From JAYPEY01 sp047618185 (GTDB lineage: Bacteria; Verrucomicrobiota; Verrucomicrobiia; Limisphaerales; JAYPEY01), in the NCBI GenBank assembly GCA_047618185.1, contig JBLHKZ010000035.1, positions 1 to 29,536 on the forward strand: 29,536 nt of DNA, read 5' to 3'. Both the position numbers and the translations under genes were made by a program. The notes under the pieces are model-generated. The model was not told the origin of the DNA. It searched no databases and worked only from the letters and a program-made list of their open reading frames with translations. Positions 22,290-29,536 of this stretch are shown piece by piece. Within the stretch, counting starts at the first letter, position 1; each line of letters opens with the position of its first letter.

Positions 22290-24431
22290 CTATGGGACGA
22301 CCTTCGGCGGCAGGAACGCGTCGCGCATGCGCTTGATGGGCTTTTGGCGCTCGTCCAGTGTCATGGTGAATCGGTAGCCAAACTTCCTGGGATCGACGCC
22401 GAATTCCTGTTGGAAATTCTTTTCAGTGAACTGGCGATTGAGAAGGAAACGATCGTTCAGCAGATTGATCAGATTGGGAATGGCGGAACGGTCGCCGCTC
22501 TTGAAAATGGCTTCACTGGCGATGAGGCGAACCGCTTCGCGCGGGCTGCGCAGGTATCCAATCCCGGTTGGGCCGTTGCGTTCGGGGTAGTTCTTCGCAA
22601 GCTCCCACTCATTGTAGACATGCTCCTCGCCGTACCATTTTCGGAGGTTGTCGATGGTCCAGTCGATGGGTTTGTCGAGATGGCAGAGATTGCACGCGTT
22701 AGGTTCGTTGGCTTCGATCATTTTCCGGTTGGTCGGGTTGAAAATGACATGAGTTCTCACCATGTCCTGAAGACCTTCGTTGATTTTGGGCATGTGGCAG
22801 TTCATGCAGCGGCTTCCAGCGCTTTCGGAGGAATGATGGGTGTGCGTCTTGAGTTCCTCGGGTTTCTTGAATTCCGCGTGGCAATCCAGGCATTTGGCGT
22901 CGTCCTGCTGCGGCGTGAGCGGCCATTTCTTTCCGATGCCTTTGTGGGGATCGTGGCAATGGACGCAGGTCAGCTGCTTCATGCCGTGGGCGGCGGCTTT
23001 CTTTGAGTCGTAACAGAAGCCTTTGACGGCGTCGCTGTATTCGGTGGAATTCCAGGTGTCCATGCCTCCGGCAAGCTTCGGCCGTTCGCCTGAATGGCAG
23101 CGCGAGCAGGACCAGTTCTTGTTCTCAGCTGTGCGATCCCAGATTTCTTTAGGCGTCCCGTCTTTGATCATGATCAAAGGATCGGAGGGGAAGAATCGCG
23201 GCTTCAATTTCTCGTTTTTCGCGTGCTGCGCGCAGCCCAGATGGCAGGCCTCGCAGCTGATGCCGAGCGAGACGGCATTGTGCGGGTTGATCTTCTCATT
23301 GATCTTGTCCCGGAGAATCTCCGTGATCTCGGGGAGGGACACTTCGCTGAATTTACGGTTGGGATCGACAAGGTCTGGATAGGTTTCGGCCAGATAGCGT
23401 GACGCGAAGAATGAGATGTTGCGCGGCGTGAATTGTTGCATGCGGGCGCTTCCCGGCGCGCTCATGATCCAGTCGCCAGCGGGCACGGTGGTGTGACAGG
23501 TTGCGCAACGTCGATTGTAGGGCGTCCCGGACGGCCCGGAAAAAGGATCGTGACGGTGCTCTTCCGAGGGTTCGCCGTGGACGTGAACGACGGGGACAAT
23601 CTCCTGCTTGTCGATCCAGTAGCCGACGGGGAGAAGCTCTTCAATCGTTCTGGCGGGCTCGTCGGGCGGCTCAGGTCCGTCGACCAGCAGGCCGATGTAG
23701 TATTGGAAGAAGCGGCTGCCCAGGGTGCGGGTGATGCTGTAGACGCGCTGGACGCCATCGCGTTCGAGCGTCATGCGGCGTTTCCCGTTCTCCATGTGAA
23801 AGCGCGCGACGCCCCCGAGATAGTCGAGCGAAAGTCCGGCGGAGAAATCCGCGCGAACGGTCTCATCCGTGGCGTTGGCGTTCATCAGGCGATGCGCGTG
23901 ACCGCGCCAGGCGTCGTAGTTTTCCTTGTGGCATTCCTTGCAGGACTCCGGTCCGGAATAATCGGCTCGACGAATATTGCGATAGTCATCGGGCGCCTTG
24001 ACGCTGTTCGTCCTGAGTTCATCCGGAACGCCGTCCCAATAGAGTTTTACCTCGTTCTCCGGATCGAGGATATTCTTCATGCCGCCGGGAGTGAAGGAAC
24101 GCGGGTTCTTCTTTTTACCTGCGCCGCCGGTGTCGTTCGCCTTCAGGCTGGTGACCTCCAGGCGCTCGCCGGTCAGATCCGGTTCCGGTGGAGTCTGTCG
24201 CGGCGCAGGGAGATTCGCCGGTCGGACGACTTTAACCGAGGCGGGAGGAGGCGAGGGCGGCGGCGGCGGCGCAGTTTTCGTGGTCCTGGGTTCGACGTCC
24301 GGAGCACGGTCGAACTGAAGCAGGCCGGAACCGATCAGGCCAAGGACGATTACGACGATGCCGCCGACGACGAACCACTCGGCTCGGCTTCTGGCATTCG
24401 ATCGTGAATCCTCTGGGCCGCTTGTTTGCAT
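22290..24431 (-). CDS. Membrane-anchored octaheme cytochrome c (first of a tandem pair)
   Basis: This 713-residue paralogue of the next gene has the same layout: membrane helix (about 19-40), Pro-rich linker (about 52-82), and eight CxxCH motifs starting at 164, 309, 393, 442, 489, 514, 542 and 580. Heme spacing is identical to the neighbour from the first heme onward. Long blocks are nearly identical, for example MNCHMPKINEGLQDMVRTHV and HVIFNPTNRKMIEAN. The linker region (85-135) is the most divergent part. The gene starts 18 bases after the stop of the oxidoreductase gene, so the three probably form one transcript. The electron donor and acceptor cannot be read from the sequence. Confidence 0.9.
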   Translation of the reverse strand: MQTSGPEDSRSNARSRAEWFVVGGIVVIVLGLIGSGLLQFDRAPDVEPRTTKTAPPPPPSPPPASVKVVRPANLPAPRQTPPEPDLTGERLEVTSLKANDTGGAGKKKNPRSFTPGGMKNILDPENEVKLYWDGVPDELRTNSVKAPDDYRNIRRADYSGPESCKECHKENYDAWRGHAHRLMNANATDETVRADFSAGLSLDYLGGVARFHMENGKRRMTLERDGVQRVYSITRTLGSRFFQYYIGLLVDGPEPPDEPARTIEELLPVGYWIDKQEIVPVVHVHGEPSEEHRHDPFSGPSGTPYNRRCATCHTTVPAGDWIMSAPGSARMQQFTPRNISFFASRYLAETYPDLVDPNRKFSEVSLPEITEILRDKINEKINPHNAVSLGISCEACHLGCAQHAKNEKLKPRFFPSDPLIMIKDGTPKEIWDRTAENKNWSCSRCHSGERPKLAGGMDTWNSTEYSDAVKGFCYDSKKAAAHGMKQLTCVHCHDPHKGIGKKWPLTPQQDDAKCLDCHAEFKKPEELKTHTHHSSESAGSRCMNCHMPKINEGLQDMVRTHVIFNPTNRKMIEANEPNACNLCHLDKPIDWTIDNLRKWYGEEHVYNEWELAKNYPERNGPTGIGYLRSPREAVRLIASEAIFKSGDRSAIPNLINLLNDRFLLNRQFTEKNFQQEFGVDPRKFGYRFTMTLDERQKPIKRMRDAFLPPKVVP

Positions 24432-24449
24432 GTGGGTTGCTGGTTCGTC

Positions 24450-25580
24450 CTACGCTTTCGTGTCCGATGACTCATTGGAGTTGTTCGTCGGCGTTGCATC
24501 GAGATTCTTTATCTCATCGGGCGACACCGCGCGATGCTCTGCGGCGCTGAGATAGGCCGCGTCGACCAGGGCCATGGTGTTGAGATTGTCGCGTCCGCCG
24601 ATCTCGGGTTCCTCGCCGCGCTCGATGGCGATGAGGAGCTGGGACATCGTGCCAATGAAGGCGTCAGGGAACCAGCTGGTCTCCCATTCAGGCTCCATGA
24701 ACGCCTTGTCTCCCTTGGTGGCGAACCAAAGTTTTGAGGGCGTGGTGTAGGGTTCCTTGCACCAACCGATGTCGCCCAAAGCCAGACCGTCGAGCCCTTC
24801 GATTCGCCAGTGGATGTGAATGTCGCCCGGGCAGCCTTCGCGGGCGGGGCCGGTCCATGTGTCGTCGATGGAAACACAGCGAAGACCGTTGGCGTATTCG
24901 AGAATGTAGGAGCAAATGCCGTCGGTGTGTTCGAAGGTCGTGCGGGGGTCCGTCCGAACACTGGCGTAAATGCGCTCGGGATCGCCAAACCAATAGCGGA
25001 AGCAATCGATGTGGTGGATCGACATGATGCGAAGGGTCACCCAGCCCATGTCCGCCTGCCAGGGCATCCAGTGCGGAATGCCGCGCATGTCGATGTTCGC
25101 GAATACGGGTTCGCCGATGGTCCCGTTTTCGAGCAGGGCCTTGCCGGCGCGGACAGACTGGTCGTAGCGCATGTTTTGATTCACGGCGAGCGTGATGCCG
25201 GCCTTCTCACAGGCTTCGACCGCTTCGAGCGCCTCCGCGTAATTCATGCCCAGCGGTTTTTGGGCGAGGATGCCCTTGACCGTTGCGCGCTCGCAGGCGG
25301 CCTTGATGAGCTCCAACTGGGCGTTGGGCGGAACGGCGATGTCGAGCACATCGATCTCGGCGTTGTCGAGCAGGGACTCGTAGGAGCTGAAGACCTTGAG
25401 ATCGTGTTCTTTGGCGACCTCGGCGGCGCGATCGCGGGTGCGAGAGGCGATGGCGACCGGATTGAAGCCCGCCTTGCGATAGGCGGGCAGGTGGCAGTCA
25501 TTGACGATGAATCCGGCGCCGAGCACGCCGATGCGCCAATCCTTCTTTTCCGGCATCGGTGGATAAATGTTCAGATCCAT
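24450..25580 (-). CDS. Gfo/Idh/MocA-family oxidoreductase with QKP in place of EKP
   Basis: ATG 25580 gives 376 residues (MDLNIYPPMPEKKDWRIGVL). The longer frame back to 25919 is basic, featureless and antisense to the methyltransferase, so it is not used. The N-terminal Rossmann fold has GVLGAGFIVNDCHLPAY (about 18-34). The usual E-K-P motif reads ILAQKPLGM, with Gln107, Lys108 and Pro109. A catalytic-type HHID lies at 189-192, and a beta-sheet substrate domain runs to about 340. Members oxidise or reduce sugars, inositols and related alcohols with NAD(P). No signal peptide is seen, so the enzyme is cytoplasmic, which makes its operon with exported cytochromes odd. It is divergent from the methyltransferase at 25754. 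Confidence 0.88.
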   Translation of the reverse strand: MDLNIYPPMPEKKDWRIGVLGAGFIVNDCHLPAYRKAGFNPVAIASRTRDRAAEVAKEHDLKVFSSYESLLDNAEIDVLDIAVPPNAQLELIKAACERATVKGILAQKPLGMNYAEALEAVEACEKAGITLAVNQNMRYDQSVRAGKALLENGTIGEPVFANIDMRGIPHWMPWQADMGWVTLRIMSIHHIDCFRYWFGDPERIYASVRTDPRTTFEHTDGICSYILEYANGLRCVSIDDTWTGPAREGCPGDIHIHWRIEGLDGLALGDIGWCKEPYTTPSKLWFATKGDKAFMEPEWETSWFPDAFIGTMSQLLIAIERGEEPEIGGRDNLNTMALVDAAYLSAAEHRAVSPDEIKNLDATPTNNSNESSDTKA

Positions 25581-25714
25581 AATCGGGTCGTGTTCCGGGA
25601 ATGATGAATTGGGAAACCAAAGATCCAAGCCCGAAATGATACATGCGGCCTCGGCAGAACGGCCTATGGCGAATTGAACAGCGCGAGTTGGGGCAGTCTC
25701 CCGTCCATTCGCCT

Positions 25715-25742
25715 TTGACATTTTCTTTCGAGTGGCAATTAT
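25715..25742 (+). promoter_or_regulatory. Promoter of the zinc-binding methyltransferase gene, nearly leaderless
   Basis: TTGACA (25715-25720) and AATTAT (25737-25742) are 16 bases apart. Only 11 bases separate the -10 box from ATG 25754, so transcription would start about five bases before the start codon. The perfect -35 box and the identical geometry at 13043-13070 support it. Confidence 0.5.
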
Positions 25743-25753
25743 TCGCCGCTTCC

Positions 25754-26725
25754 ATGGCCGCTGAAACGACGACAACCCAAGACGAAACCTCCGCATCCGA
25801 TGCGCAACAGATTTGCGATCTTTGTGGCGAGGCGTCCTATCGGATTTTCTCCAAACGCGGCCGTCATGGCGCGCCGATCTCGACCGTGATTTGCAATGGC
25901 TGCGGACTGGTCTACACAAATCCGCGAATGACCGACGAGGAGAACGCGAAGTGGTACCAGAGCGGTTACTGGGGCGACTACAAGAAGCAGCAGGCGCCCG
26001 ATGAGGCTTTCTTCCAGCGGCGATTGCCGAAGATTCGGGAAATTTTCGGGCAGGTGAAGCCGTTTCTCAAGCCGGGCGTCACGGTCCTCGAGATCGGCAG
26101 CGGCGTTGGGGCGTTGCTTTCGCTGATCGCCGAGGAGGCGGGGGCGGACGCCACAATTGTCGGCGTTGAGCCACATTCAGGACACGCGAAGTTCGCTCGT
26201 GAATCCAAGGGGCTGGATGTGCGCAATGGACTGCTCGACGACATCGCGCCGAATTTGGAGAAGGGCAGCTTCGATCTGGTGGTGATGAATCACGTATTGG
26301 AGCACACCACGAGTCCGACGGACACCCTGCTGACGATCAAGTCACTGCTCAAGTCGGGTGGAACCTTTGTCGTGGAGGTGCCCAATGTGGAGGCTCCGGG
26401 ATCGCGCATCTCGCATTTTTTTCACGAGGCGCATCACTACGCGTTTTCGCCTGCAACCTTCGAACGCCTGGCGCGAAAGACGGGATTCGCGGTGATTGAG
26501 ATAGCGGCTTTGGATGGCGACCTTCGCGGCACCCGGCTCAATGCGATTTTGAAGAAACCTGCTGATGACAAATCCGATTCAACGGGCGCCGGAGCCGATG
26601 ATCTGCCCAAGGACGATCCCGCCGTGCGGGCCGAGGCCTTGCGGGGGTATAGCCGTTGGTATTGGCTGACGGCCGCCAGCTTCCGAAAGAAGATCACCCA
26701 TTGGAAGCGTCAGCGGGCTGTTTGA
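25754..26725 (+). CDS. Class I SAM methyltransferase with N-terminal zinc-binding domain
   Basis: ATG 25754 gives 323 residues; the earlier in-frame ATG at 25643 would add 37 residues lying across the promoter. Four Cys at about 21, 24, 47 and 50 (CDLC and CNGC) form a zinc-binding domain followed by GLVYTNPR, as in methyltransferases of the Methyltransf_13/23 kind. The SAM-binding motif I is VLEIGSGVGAL (about 111-121), followed by VEPHSGHAKFA, a post-I LVVMNHVLEHT strand and VVEVPNVEAPG. A HFFHEAHHYAFSPATF segment is typical of sugar or lipid O-methyltransferases. The substrate is unknown; relatives often modify deoxysugars or secondary metabolites. It stands alone, divergent from the oxidoreductase operon and convergent with the lipoprotein. 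Confidence 0.86.
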   Translation: MAAETTTTQDETSASDAQQICDLCGEASYRIFSKRGRHGAPISTVICNGCGLVYTNPRMTDEENAKWYQSGYWGDYKKQQAPDEAFFQRRLPKIREIFGQVKPFLKPGVTVLEIGSGVGALLSLIAEEAGADATIVGVEPHSGHAKFARESKGLDVRNGLLDDIAPNLEKGSFDLVVMNHVLEHTTSPTDTLLTIKSLLKSGGTFVVEVPNVEAPGSRISHFFHEAHHYAFSPATFERLARKTGFAVIEIAALDGDLRGTRLNAILKKPADDKSDSTGAGADDLPKDDPAVRAEALRGYSRWYWLTAASFRKKITHWKRQRAV

Positions 26726-26767
26726 CTCCCTGAACTGTCGGAGCCCCGAGCATTGCTCGGCGGAGTC
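26724..26767. terminator. Bidirectional stem-loop between convergent genes
   Basis: The outer arms GACTCC (26724-26729) and GGAGTC (26762-26767) enclose the tight hairpin CCGAGC-ATT-GCTCGG (26746-26760). The outer arm overlaps the methyltransferase stop codon. It lies in the 61-base gap between convergent genes, where a shared terminator is expected, although no T-tract is present. Confidence 0.5.
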
Positions 26768-26786
26768 GCCGGCTGAGATTCTCGCC

Positions 26787-27167
26787 CTACTTCGCCATGC
26801 CGGCCGTGACTTTGCCGGTCTTGGGATCGTAGTTAAACTTCATGCCGTAGGGGACTTTCGGCATTTTGGTGAGATGACCCTTCTTGACGAGATCGTCCAG
26901 CGTCTTCGGCTTGCTGCCTTCCATCGCCTCGAACATCTGAATTGCCTTGTCGAACTCGGCGATCGCCGTTCTGGCCTCGGCGTTCTTCTTGCCCTTGGCG
27001 ATGACGCCCAGATATTCGACGGGCGCGGCTCCCGGATTGCCGCTGACCTGGCTCTTGCTGGGATCGAGCGGGGCGGGCTTGGGATCTTTCGAGGCGGAGG
27101 ATGAAGAGTCCTGGCAACCGGCGACCAGCAACGCCAGCGCAAAAGTGACCACAAATTGTTTTCTCAT
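26787..27167 (-). CDS. Small lipoprotein with a pseudopilin-like C-terminal segment
   Basis: ATG 27167 gives 126 residues with a lipoprotein signal, MRKQFVVTFALALLVAGCQD, where LVAGC is the lipobox and Cys18 is lipidated. A polar Ser/Pro-rich linker leads to a helix (ARTAIAEFDKAIQMFEAMEG) and the segment TLDDLVKKGHLTKMPKVPYG, then FNYDPKTGKV. That last part matches the end of GspG-like type II secretion pseudopilins in Verrucomicrobia, but the pilin N-terminal helix and prepilin cleavage site are absent. Longer in-frame extension to 27458 overlaps recG and is rejected. It lies 53 bases downstream of recG on the same strand. Its role is unknown; anchoring in a membrane facing the periplasm is inferred. 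Confidence 0.75.
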   Translation of the reverse strand: MRKQFVVTFALALLVAGCQDSSSSASKDPKPAPLDPSKSQVSGNPGAAPVEYLGVIAKGKKNAEARTAIAEFDKAIQMFEAMEGSKPKTLDDLVKKGHLTKMPKVPYGMKFNYDPKTGKVTAGMAK

Positions 27168-27220
27168 GGCCTGGAGAGTAACAGGGAAGAAGGGTTTTCC
27201 AAGCGGGAATGGCGGAGCGC

Positions 27221-29251
27221 CTACGCCCGACCGAGGCTCGCTTTCACCATCTTCCGGGCGCGGTCGATGAGCTTCAGATCCGTGCGGAGGTCGCCGAACT
27301 TGAAGGGGGGCAGGCCGCTTTGGTCGCGGCCGAGCAATTCGCCCGGGCCGCGCTGTTGGAGATCGAACTCGGCAATGCGGAACCCGTCGTTGGTTTCCTC
27401 CATGAAGTTGAGGCGTTGGCGGGCCTCCTCGGTTTTCAGATCGGCGACGAGAATGCAAAACGATTCGTCGCCGCCTCGGCCGATGCGTCCCCGCAACTGG
27501 TGAAGCTGCGCGAGGCCGAATTGTTCGGCGTTCTCGATCAACATCACGGTGGCGTTGGGCACATCGACGCCGACCTCGATGACCGAGGTGGCGAGCAGCG
27601 CCTGGATTTCGTTGTTCCGAAATGCGGTCATGACCGCGTCCTTGGCTTCCGAGTCCAATTGGCCGTGCAACAGGCCGGCCTGATGCGGCTCCACTTCGGC
27701 CTGGATTTTCTTAAACTCCCGAGTGACGGCTTTGAGGTTGGAGTTGTCGGTCTCGTTGACGCGCGGATAGACGATGTAGACCTGGCGGCCTTCGGCGAGT
27801 TTATCGCGAATGAAATCCCAGACTCGGGGAAGGCGGTCGGCCTTGCGTACAAAGGTGCGAACGCGGCCGCGCCCGGGCGGCAGGTCCGCGATGACCGAGG
27901 TGTCGAGATCGCCGTAGAGCGTGAGCCCGAGCGTCCGAGGGATTGGCGTCGCTGTCATGACCAGCAGGTGCGGATAGGACCCCTTGCGAAGAAGCTTGTC
28001 GCGCTGTTTGACGCCGAACTTGTGTTGTTCGTCGATAATGACGAGTCCGAGATTGTCCACCTCAAAGGACGCTTCTATCAGAGCGTGGGTGCCGATGGTT
28101 AGAGTTGTTGGTTGAGAGTTGGGGGAAGGCTGAGAGTCTGCGTCGGAGTCGGGGGCAAGGTCCAGGTTGGCCTGGTCTTTTTCGAGGTCGGTTTTCTTGC
28201 TGCCGGTTCGGAGGTGGACCGTGATGCCCAAAGGTTGAAACCATTTTTTAAAAGTGGCGTAGTGCTGTTCGGCGAGAATCTCGGTTGGGGCCATGAGCGC
28301 GACGTTGAATCCGCTTTCCATCGCCATCAGCGCCGCGCTGGCGGCGACGACTGTCTTGCCCGAGCCGACATCGCCCTGAAGGAGTCGGCGCATGGGCAGA
28401 TCGCTGGTCATGTCGACGCGAATCTCGCGGAGCGCGCCGTTTTGGGCGTCGGTGAGATTGAAGGCGAGCGCGGCGAGGAAGGGGGTGATGAGGCGGTTGT
28501 CACCGACGCAGGGAAGCGGACTCGCATTCGCCTCGAGTCGATGGCGCCGCTGTTGGATCTGGAGCTGGAACTCGATGAATTCGTCCAGGGCGAGTCGTTG
28601 GCGGGCGACGCGTGGGTCATTCCATTCCTCGGGGAAGTGCAGCATGTGAATCGCGTTGGCGCGCGTTGGCAGATCGTCGATCGAGATTTCAGGTCGGGGC
28701 TCTTCGATTTGGGATTCCAGTTGTTCGACCGCGCGCCAGACCAGAGCGCGCAGCCAACGTTGTGAAAGTCCTTCGGTCAGGGGATAGACAGGAACGACGC
28801 GGCCCAGATGGATGGAGCTTTCGTCGCCTTCCTCGAGGATCTCCGTCTCGGGGTGATCCATTGTCGCTGGCTTGAGCGACACGGGTTTGCCGTAGACCGC
28901 GACTTGATCGCCCGGCTTGAAGAAGTTCTTCATGTAGGGGGCGTTCCACCAGCGGCAATGCAGGCGGGAGTGGCCATCGTCGAGTATGAACTCGAAGACT
29001 GAACGATTGCCGCGGCTGAAGCGTTTGACGCCGGAGGCGATGATCGTGCCGAGAGCCGCGGCCGGCTCTCCTTTGACCAGCTCCGCGACCGTGGCGAAGT
29101 GAGTGCGGTCCTCGTAGCGGCGCGGTCGATGAAGCAGGAGGTCGCCGACGGTGGCGAGCTTGAGCCGGGTGAACTGGGCGGCGCGTTCGGCGCCCACGCC
29201 AGACAGCGTGGTCAATGGGGCTTCGAGTGGAGATCCGGCGGCTTCCGGCAT
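27221..29251 (-). CDS. recG: ATP-dependent DNA helicase RecG
   Basis: ATG 29251 gives 676 residues, close to the E. coli protein (693). An N-terminal wedge/OB domain (about 50-165) precedes the superfamily 2 helicase core. That core has Walker A GDVGSGKT (293-300), APTEILAEQH (motif Ia, about 321-330), the DEQH box (407-410, followed by KFGVKQR), MTATPIPRTLG (motif III, about 432-442) and a C-terminal QLRGRIGRG (about 585-593, motif VI). RecG remodels stalled replication forks and branch-migrates Holliday junctions. The longer frame to 29497 runs through repeat-like DNA and is not used. One oddity is a Ser/Pro/Gln-rich stretch at about 355-383, between TGS and IGTHAL, where other RecG proteins have a shorter charged helix. 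Confidence 0.95.
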   Translation of the reverse strand: MPEAAGSPLEAPLTTLSGVGAERAAQFTRLKLATVGDLLLHRPRRYEDRTHFATVAELVKGEPAAALGTIIASGVKRFSRGNRSVFEFILDDGHSRLHCRWWNAPYMKNFFKPGDQVAVYGKPVSLKPATMDHPETEILEEGDESSIHLGRVVPVYPLTEGLSQRWLRALVWRAVEQLESQIEEPRPEISIDDLPTRANAIHMLHFPEEWNDPRVARQRLALDEFIEFQLQIQQRRHRLEANASPLPCVGDNRLITPFLAALAFNLTDAQNGALREIRVDMTSDLPMRRLLQGDVGSGKTVVAASAALMAMESGFNVALMAPTEILAEQHYATFKKWFQPLGITVHLRTGSKKTDLEKDQANLDLAPDSDADSQPSPNSQPTTLTIGTHALIEASFEVDNLGLVIIDEQHKFGVKQRDKLLRKGSYPHLLVMTATPIPRTLGLTLYGDLDTSVIADLPPGRGRVRTFVRKADRLPRVWDFIRDKLAEGRQVYIVYPRVNETDNSNLKAVTREFKKIQAEVEPHQAGLLHGQLDSEAKDAVMTAFRNNEIQALLATSVIEVGVDVPNATVMLIENAEQFGLAQLHQLRGRIGRGGDESFCILVADLKTEEARQRLNFMEETNDGFRIAEFDLQQRGPGELLGRDQSGLPPFKFGDLRTDLKLIDRARKMVKASLGRA

Positions 29252-29257
29252 GCGCGA

Positions 29258-29286
29258 AGCATAGTCGGCGGCGACGCATATCAGAA
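29258..29286 (-). promoter_or_regulatory. Possible leaderless promoter of recG
   Basis: On the minus strand TTCTGA (29286-29281) and TATGCT (29263-29258) are separated by exactly 17 bases, and only six bases lie between the -10 box and ATG 29251. The -35 box is weak (three of six). Confidence 0.3.
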
Positions 29287-29386
29287 GCCGGAAGTCGTGG
29301 GGAGGTGAAGGGTGGCGGAGGGGCGGGCGCCAGAGGATAGTTCGATCGAACCCAACCCGATTCCACCCCTTGAATCCTCCTTCGTC

Positions 29387-29536
29387 GGCGGGGTGAAATA
29401 TCCCCTCCCCGGAGCTGTGCATTACCCATAAGTTTTCGAATCGGTCGCCTTCGAATCCCAACGGGATTCCGCCCCAAAGCCCAGGGTTGGGAGGCACGAC
29501 CTACCCTGGGAACAACGTTCAAGAAGCATTTTCAAC
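29387..29536. repeat. Repeat-like intergenic DNA with an 8-bp inverted repeat
   Basis: CCCAGGGT (29480-29487) and ACCCTGGG (29503-29510) form a perfect stem around a 15-base loop, preceded by CCCAACGGGATTCCGCC. Sequences of this kind (AACGGGATT..CCCAGGGTT..ACCCTGGG) recur between genes in several Verrucomicrobia and Planctomycetes, as I recall. Only this copy lies in the window. No gene is supported in 29252-29536 other than possible promoter signals for recG. Confidence 0.45.

Noticed and set aside
25581..25919. 113-codon N-terminal extension of the Gfo/Idh/MocA protein
   Set aside because: It is Arg/Ser-rich and featureless, and it overlaps the start of the divergent methyltransferase.
29252..29497. 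82-codon N-terminal extension of RecG
   Set aside because: It runs through repeat-like DNA and does not resemble the RecG N-terminus; ATG 29251 gives the usual length.
1..29536. Search by eye for tRNA, rRNA, riboswitch and CRISPR features
   Set aside because: No cloverleaf, rRNA segment, known riboswitch core or repeat-spacer array was recognised. A covariance-model scan would be needed to exclude small RNAs.

Overview
The window looks like a chromosomal piece of a PVC-superphylum bacterium, most likely Verrucomicrobiota of the Pedosphaera/Limisphaera type. The basis is the gene content: tandem DUF1501 proteins, a DUF1549/DUF1553 (PSCyt2/PSD1) protein, a PPC-domain protein, a PSCyt1-WD40 fusion, weak Shine-Dalgarno sites, and GC-rich DNA with dispersed repeats between genes. 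The lineage is an inference from protein families; no rRNA or tRNA gene was seen.

Layout. 1-379: 5' end of an IS21-family element, with istA truncated by the window edge and read leftward. 380-715: intergenic DNA with repeat-like hairpins. 716-4714 (minus): a secreted alpha/beta hydrolase followed by a membrane-anchored coiled-coil/WD40 protein. 4778-6563 (plus): a spermidine-synthase-like protein and a Sel1-repeat lipoprotein. 6696-19203 (plus): the main block of seven co-directional genes, made of two Tat-type DUF1501 proteins, a small anchored protein, a BIG2/PSCyt2/PSD1 cytochrome-like protein, a two-helix membrane protein, a PPC-domain protein and a 1205-residue PSCyt1-WD40 protein. 19254-19457 (minus): a zinc-ribbon membrane protein. 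19643-20112 (plus): the relic of a moxR-DUF58 operon, with internal deletions and a stop codon. 20117-25580 (minus): a Gfo/Idh/MocA oxidoreductase followed by two tandem octaheme membrane-anchored cytochromes c. 25754-26725 (plus): a zinc-binding SAM methyltransferase. 26787-29251 (minus): recG followed by a pseudopilin-like lipoprotein. 29252-29536: upstream DNA with a repeat-like inverted repeat.

How the genes work together. The 6696-19203 block encodes almost only exported proteins: Tat-exported alkaline-phosphatase-superfamily-like proteins, heme-binding domains and beta-propeller or beta-sandwich scaffolds. This combination recurs in Planctomycetes and Verrucomicrobia, and its biochemical role is not established. 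Here three of its proteins carry Ala/Lys-rich stretches, and two very long ones interrupt the WD40 region of the last protein. The octaheme pair suggests a second extracytoplasmic electron-transfer module. The most unusual items are the helical inserts inside the WD40 region, the decayed moxR-DUF58 pair, a 16-bp tandem duplication on the first DUF1501 start codon, and several promoters placed so close to start codons that transcripts would be nearly leaderless.
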